Positions 6,031 through 9,704 of a stretch of 9,704 nucleotides of DNA are shown in pieces. Every line of letters starts with the position of its first letter. Within the stretch, counting starts at the first letter, position 1. The translations under genes were made by a program, and so were the position numbers. This stretch comes from Deltaproteobacteria bacterium (GTDB lineage: Bacteria; Desulfobacterota; Binatia; DP-6). Below the pieces are notes generated by a model. That model worked only from the letters and a program-made list of their open reading frames with translations. It was not told where the DNA came from and made no database searches. Location: the NCBI GenBank assembly GCA_005879245.1, contig VBLA01000124.1:1-9704 (forward strand), written 5' to 3'.

Positions 6031-7125
6031 ATGCTTCGCAAGAGCTCGATTCCCGCGCTGCGGCAGCAGATCGACCGGGTCGATGACCAGCTCCTGCGCC
6101 TCTTGAACCGCCGCGCACGCTTTGCCCTCGAGATCGCGCGGCAGAAGGCGCGGACGAACTCGGGCGTGTACGCGCCGGGCCGGGAGAAGGGGGTGATCGC
6201 GCGTCTCGCGCGCGCCAACCCGGGCCCGCTCCCGGAGCGGCTGGTACGTGCCATCTTCCGCGAGATCATCTCGGCGTCGCGCAGCCTCGAGCAACACCTG
6301 CGCGTCGCATACCTCGGTCCCGAGGCGACCTACACGCACCTCGCCGCGCGCCAGCAACTCGGCGCCGCGGCCGAGTACCGAGCCGCCGGCTCGGTAGGTG
6401 AGGTGTTTCATGAAGTGGAGAGCGGGCGGGCGGATCTCGGCGTCGTTCCGGTCGAGAACTCGACCGAGGGCATGGTCGCGAACACGCTCGATCTGCTCGC
6501 CGATTCTCCCCTCCGCATCTGCGCCGAGATCTCGCTGTCCATCCGCCACTGCCTCCTCTCCCGTCCCGACGGTACGCTCGCCGATCTCCGGCGTGTCGTC
6601 GCCCACCCGCAGGCGCTCGCCCAGTGCCGCCGCTGGCTCGCCGAGCATCTGCCGGGCGTGTCCACCGAGGCGGAAACGAGCAACGCGCGCGCGGCCGAGC
6701 GCGCCCGCGACGAAGCGGGCACGGGCGCGATCGCAGGGGAGACCGCCGCCGAGACGTACGGGCTCACCGTGCTCGCACGCGCCATCCAGGACGAGCCAGG
6801 CAACCTCACGCGCTTCGTGGTTCTCGGCCACGACGACGCGACGCAGCCGAGCGGCGACGACAAGACCTCGATCCTCTTCAGCGTGCGCGACGAGGTGGGT
6901 ATCCTCTTCCGCATGCTCCGCCCCTTCGCGGTCCATCGCATCGATCTCATCAAGATCGAGTCGCGCCCGCTGCGTGGACGCCCGTGGGAGTACCTCTTCT
7001 TCCTCGACCTGAAGGGCCATCGCCAGGAGCGTCGCGTGCAGAAGGCGCTCGTCGAGGTCGAGCGAAGCGCGCTCCGCTTGAAGGTGCTGGGCTCCTATCC
7101 GGCCGCGCCGGCCCCGGAGATGTGA
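6031..7125 (+). CDS. pheA: Bifunctional chorismate mutase / prephenate dehydratase (P-protein)
   Basis: This enzyme converts chorismate to prephenate and then to phenylpyruvate, the committed route to phenylalanine. The 364-residue protein has three parts. An AroQ-type chorismate mutase occupies about residues 7-88 (IDRVDDQLLRLLNRRARFAL near its start). A prephenate dehydratase domain follows from residue 92 with VAYLGPEATYTH, VPVENSTEGMV, AHPQALAQC, TGAIAGETAAETYGL and the catalytic NLTRF at 258-262. The C-terminal ACT domain starts near 283 and contains the phenylalanine-binding ESRP at 310-313, which predicts feedback inhibition by phenylalanine. ATG 6031 is preferred because the mutase begins a few residues later. 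A GTG at 5971 in the same frame adds 20 unconserved residues and lies upstream of the likely promoter. The stop shares one base with the hisC start. Confidence 0.95.
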   Translation: MLRKSSIPALRQQIDRVDDQLLRLLNRRARFALEIARQKARTNSGVYAPGREKGVIARLARANPGPLPERLVRAIFREIISASRSLEQHLRVAYLGPEATYTHLAARQQLGAAAEYRAAGSVGEVFHEVESGRADLGVVPVENSTEGMVANTLDLLADSPLRICAEISLSIRHCLLSRPDGTLADLRRVVAHPQALAQCRRWLAEHLPGVSTEAETSNARAAERARDEAGTGAIAGETAAETYGLTVLARAIQDEPGNLTRFVVLGHDDATQPSGDDKTSILFSVRDEVGILFRMLRPFAVHRIDLIKIESRPLRGRPWEYLFFLDLKGHRQERRVQKALVEVERSALRLKVLGSYPAAPAPEM

Positions 7126-8240
7126 TGGACCTGCGCGGCCTCGTCCCGGAATGGATCCGGACGCTCACGCCGTATCCGCCGGGCATGCCGATCGAGGAGC
7201 TCGAGCGCGACCTCGGCATCCACGGCTCCATCAAGCTCGCCTCCAACGAGAATCCGCTCGGCCCGTCGCCCAAGGCGCTGGCCGCGATCACGGCCGCGCT
7301 CGGGGACCTGCACCGCTACCCTGACGGCTCGGCCTTCTACCTGAAGCGCCGCCTGGCGGCGCGCCTGGGCGTGACCGCCGACGAGATCGTCGTCGGCAAC
7401 GGATCGAACGAGATCATCGAGCTGGTCGTTCGCACCTTCATCCGCATGGGCGATGAGGCGGTGATGTCCGACCAGGCGTTCGTGATCTATCGGCTGGTGG
7501 TGCAGGCGGCCGGCGGGGTGCCGCGTTCCGTGCCGCTGCGGAACTTCACGCACGACCTGGAGGCGATCGCCGAGGCGATCACGCCGCGCACCCGGGTCGT
7601 CTTCCTCGCCAACCCCAACAACCCGACCGGGACCATCTACCGCCGGGCCGCGTGGCAGGCCTTCCTCGACAGCGTGCCCCGCCACCTCGTCGTCGTCGCC
7701 GATGATGCCTACGCCGAGTACGTCGACGACCCCGAGTACCCCGATACCCTCCGGGACCGGAGCGACGGTACCCTGCCGATCATCACGCTCCACACCTTCT
7801 CCAAGCTCTACGGCCTGGCGGGTCTGCGCATCGGATACGGCGTGGCGCCGCAGGCCGTGGTGGAAGCGATCGCTCGCATCCGTCAGCCCTTCAACGTGAA
7901 CGGGCTCGCCCTGGTCGGCGCGCTCGCCGCCCTCGGCGACGAGGAACACGTGCAGCGCACGCTCGCCGTGAACCGGGCCGGCATGGCGTACCTGGTCGAG
8001 GCCTTCACGGCCATGGGCCTCGCCTACGTGCCGAGCGCCGCGAACTTCATCCTCGTACAGGTCGGACCCGGCCGGCAGGTGTACGAGGCGCTGCTCCGCC
8101 GCGGCGTCATCGTGCGCCCGATGGACGTGTACGGCTTCCCCCAGCACGTCCGCGTCACGGTGGGGCTGCCCGAGGAGAACCGCCGCTTCATCGACGCCCT
8201 CGGCGCGGTGCTCGGGGAGCGGCGGCGAGGTACGCGCTGA
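7125..8240 (+). CDS. hisC: Histidinol-phosphate aminotransferase-family enzyme, probably acting on aromatic keto acids
   Basis: This is a class I/II PLP-dependent aminotransferase of 371 residues with the HisC-type pattern. SIKLASNENPLGPSP lies near the N-terminus, followed by HRYPDGSAFYLKRRLA, VGNGSNEII, NPNNPTG at 163-169 and DDAYAEY from 193. The PLP-binding Lys227 sits in TFSKLYGLAGLRIGYG. The family covers histidinol-phosphate, phenylalanine and tyrosine transaminases. The position between pheA and tyrA, with no other histidine genes, suggests that it makes phenylalanine and/or tyrosine (or arogenate), perhaps alongside the histidine role. The sequence alone does not settle substrate choice. 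ATG 7125 overlaps the pheA stop in TGATG; the longer upstream open frame is the pheA shadow. Confidence 0.9.
   Translation: MDLRGLVPEWIRTLTPYPPGMPIEELERDLGIHGSIKLASNENPLGPSPKALAAITAALGDLHRYPDGSAFYLKRRLAARLGVTADEIVVGNGSNEIIELVVRTFIRMGDEAVMSDQAFVIYRLVVQAAGGVPRSVPLRNFTHDLEAIAEAITPRTRVVFLANPNNPTGTIYRRAAWQAFLDSVPRHLVVVADDAYAEYVDDPEYPDTLRDRSDGTLPIITLHTFSKLYGLAGLRIGYGVAPQAVVEAIARIRQPFNVNGLALVGALAALGDEEHVQRTLAVNRAGMAYLVEAFTAMGLAYVPSAANFILVQVGPGRQVYEALLRRGVIVRPMDVYGFPQHVRVTVGLPEENRRFIDALGAVLGERRRGTR
8224..8230 (+). promoter_or_regulatory. Possible ribosome binding site for an upstream CTG start of tyrA
   Basis: GGCGAGG lies 6 nt before a CTG at 8237-8239 that is in frame with tyrA and overlaps the hisC TGA as CTGA. 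The TTG at 8258 has no comparable purine-rich sequence before it. The site is inside the hisC coding sequence, so it may be coincidental. Confidence 0.35.
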
Positions 8241-8257
8241 CACCCCTCTTCGCGCGC

Positions 8258-9109
8258 TTGACCGTCGCGGGCGTCGGTCTCGTCGGCGGCTCGCTGGCTG
8301 GCGCCGTGCGCAGCGCCCGGCTCGCCGGCGAGGTCGTCGGGTTCGGCCGGAGCGCGGCCAACCTCCGCGTGGCGCGCGAGCGCGGGCTCGTCGATCGGGC
8401 CACGCAGGATCCGGCCGAGGCGGTCGCCGACGCCGACGCGATCGTGCTCGCCGTACCCGTCGGCACCTGTCCTGCGCTCGCCGAACGCTTCCGCGCGCAC
8501 GCCCGCGCCGGCACCATCCTGACCGACGTCGGGAGCGTGAAAGCCGGCCTGGTGCGCGCCCTCGAGGCGCGCTGGTCCGGCGTGGGGCCGGTGGTCGGGG
8601 CGCATCCCATCGCCGGCAGCGAGAGCACGGGCGCCGGCGCCGCCCGCGCCGAGCTGTTCCAGGGACGGCGCTGCATTCTCACCCCCATCCCCGGGACGGA
8701 TCCCACGGCCCTCGCCCGCGTGCGCGCCCTCTGGGAGGGTGTCGGGGCGCGGGTCGAGGAGATGCCGCCGGCGGTACATGACGAGCTCCTGGCGCGCGCC
8801 TCCCACCTGCCGCACGTCGTCGCCTGCGCGCTGGCCGCGGCGGTCGACGGAACGCAGGTCGACGGGCGGGTGGTGCTCGACTATGCGGGCAGTGGCTTCC
8901 GCGACACCACGCGGATCGCGGGCAGCCCGGCCGAGCTCTGGCGCGACATCGCGCTCGCGAACGCACCGGCCCTCGTCGCCGCGCTCCGGGAGTTTCGCGC
9001 CGCCCTCGACCGGCTCGAGGGCGCCATCGCATCCGACGACGCGCCCGCGCTGGAAGCGGCCCTCACGCTGGCGCAGGCGGTGCGACGTCGCCTCGGGCGC
9101 ACGGAGTGA
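8258..9109 (+). CDS. tyrA: Prephenate dehydrogenase
   Basis: TyrA oxidatively decarboxylates prephenate (or arogenate) using NAD(P)+ toward tyrosine. The 283-residue protein opens with the Rossmann motif GVGLVGGS at residues 5-12. DVGSVK follows at 90-95 and the catalytic-histidine motif HPIAGSE at 116-122. The helical dimerisation part carries ASHLPHVVACALA and FRDTTRIAGSPAELW. There is no fused mutase or ACT domain, so tyrosine feedback is not evident. The conservative start is TTG 8258. A CTG at 8237 in the same frame gives MTPLFARLTVAGVGLVGGS, which looks more like the usual N-terminus, has a better ribosome site and would overlap hisC by 4 bp. The true start is therefore uncertain. The stop overlaps the aroA GTG. 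Confidence 0.93.
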   Translation: MTVAGVGLVGGSLAGAVRSARLAGEVVGFGRSAANLRVARERGLVDRATQDPAEAVADADAIVLAVPVGTCPALAERFRAHARAGTILTDVGSVKAGLVRALEARWSGVGPVVGAHPIAGSESTGAGAARAELFQGRRCILTPIPGTDPTALARVRALWEGVGARVEEMPPAVHDELLARASHLPHVVACALAAAVDGTQVDGRVVLDYAGSGFRDTTRIAGSPAELWRDIALANAPALVAALREFRAALDRLEGAIASDDAPALEAALTLAQAVRRRLGRTE

Positions 9110-9704
9110 TCCGACCGGTGCGTGTCGCGCCGCCGCCTGCTGGTCTCACCGGGGGACTCGATCTTCCGGGCGACAAATCGATCGCGCACCGGGCGCTCCT
9201 CCTCGGCGCCCTCGCCGAGGGGACGACGGTGCTGAGCGGGGTGCCCGGCGGCGCTGACGTGCGCGCGACGCTCGCCGCGGTGCAGACCCTGGGGGCGCAG
9301 GTTTCGGAACAGGACGGTGCCCTCCGCATCCACGGCCAGGGCCCCGACCTCGGCGTCAAAGATCGCGTCGCGATCGACTGCGCCAACTCGGGGACCACCA
9401 TGCGCCTGGTGGCGGGCCTCGCAGCAGGGGGGGCGGGCATGGTCGTGCTGGACGGCGACGCCTCGCTCCGTCGACGCCCGATGGAGCGCGTGGCGGAGCC
9501 GCTCCGGGCCATGCATGCCATCATCGAGACCACGGCCGGGCACGCGCCGATGACGGTGCGGGGCGGGACGCTCGTCGCCATCGACTGGCACTCGCCGGTG
9601 GCGAGCGCGCAGGTGAAGTCGGCCATCCTGCTGGCCGGCCTCCGCGCGCGCGGAACGACGACGGTGCGCGAGCCCCTTCCGAGCCGGGATCATACCGAGC
9701 GTCT
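9106..9704 (+). CDS. aroA: 3-phosphoshikimate 1-carboxyvinyltransferase (EPSP synthase), 3' end beyond window
   Basis: AroA condenses shikimate 3-phosphate with phosphoenolpyruvate to EPSP, the penultimate step to chorismate. About 199 codons are present before the window ends, nearly half of a typical enzyme. Visible motifs are LPGDKSIAHRALLLGALAEG from residue 20, NSGTTMR at 94-100, GDASLRRRPMERV around 117-129, SAQVKSAILLAGL from 167 and EPLPSRDHTER near the edge. The SLRxRPM and SAQVKSA forms resemble Bacillus-type (class II-like) enzymes more than the E. coli type. The glycine of NSGTT, which is alanine in the tolerant CP4 enzyme, is retained. GTG 9106 overlaps the tyrA TGA as GTGA; GTG 9118 is a possible alternative. 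The gene extends the aromatic operon. Confidence 0.94.
   Translation, partial: MIRPVRVAPPPAGLTGGLDLPGDKSIAHRALLLGALAEGTTVLSGVPGGADVRATLAAVQTLGAQVSEQDGALRIHGQGPDLGVKDRVAIDCANSGTTMRLVAGLAAGGAGMVVLDGDASLRRRPMERVAEPLRAMHAIIETTAGHAPMTVRGGTLVAIDWHSPVASAQVKSAILLAGLRARGTTTVREPLPSRDHTER

Noticed and set aside
7095..8243. Long minus-strand open frame opposite hisC
   Set aside because: It is a codon-bias shadow of a strongly conserved aminotransferase, with a low-complexity His/Arg/Val-rich translation and no recognisable motif.

Overview
This is a GC-rich chromosomal segment of a Gram-negative bacterium made almost entirely of housekeeping genes. The Gram-negative assignment rests on a stand-alone ADP-heptose synthase half (RfaE2), which feeds lipopolysaccharide inner-core synthesis. 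The aromatic cluster pheA-hisC-tyrA-aroA, a nuclease-type MutL and the very high G/C at third codon positions resemble deltaproteobacterial-type lineages (Myxococcota, Desulfobacterota, Binatia-like). That placement is inference; no rRNA or other decisive marker is present.

Layout. Positions 1-591 are on the minus strand: rfaE2, followed 2 nt downstream by the first 35 codons of an unassigned membrane-anchored protein that runs off the window. From about position 640 everything is on the plus strand. The first plus-strand block is pgi (glucose-6-phosphate isomerase), a 176-bp element with terminal inverted repeats, mutL (mismatch repair), miaA (tRNA A37 prenylation) and accA (acetyl-CoA carboxylase alpha). 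After a short tandem duplication and a candidate promoter comes the second block: pheA (chorismate mutase/prephenate dehydratase), hisC-type aminotransferase, tyrA (prephenate dehydrogenase) and aroA (EPSP synthase, cut by the window end). This block covers the EPSP step of the shikimate pathway, the branch at chorismate, both terminal branches and a likely final transamination.

Genes within each block are tightly packed: mutL/miaA have a 1-nt gap, miaA/accA and pheA/hisC share the A of TGATG, tyrA/aroA overlap as GTGA, and hisC/tyrA may overlap as CTGA. The one conspicuous break is pgi/mutL, where the 176-bp element sits between two copies of CTAG. Removing it with one CTAG copy joins the pgi stop codon to the mutL GTG start with a single intervening base. 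The element therefore looks like a recent non-autonomous insertion (MITE-like) placed exactly at an operon junction. It is the most interesting non-genic structure in the window.

I found no defence system, CRISPR array, rRNA, tRNA, complete insertion sequence, phage gene or recognisable biosynthetic novelty. The two largest stretches outside genes are the pgi-mutL spacer (181 bp) and the rfaE2-pgi divergent region (124 bp).
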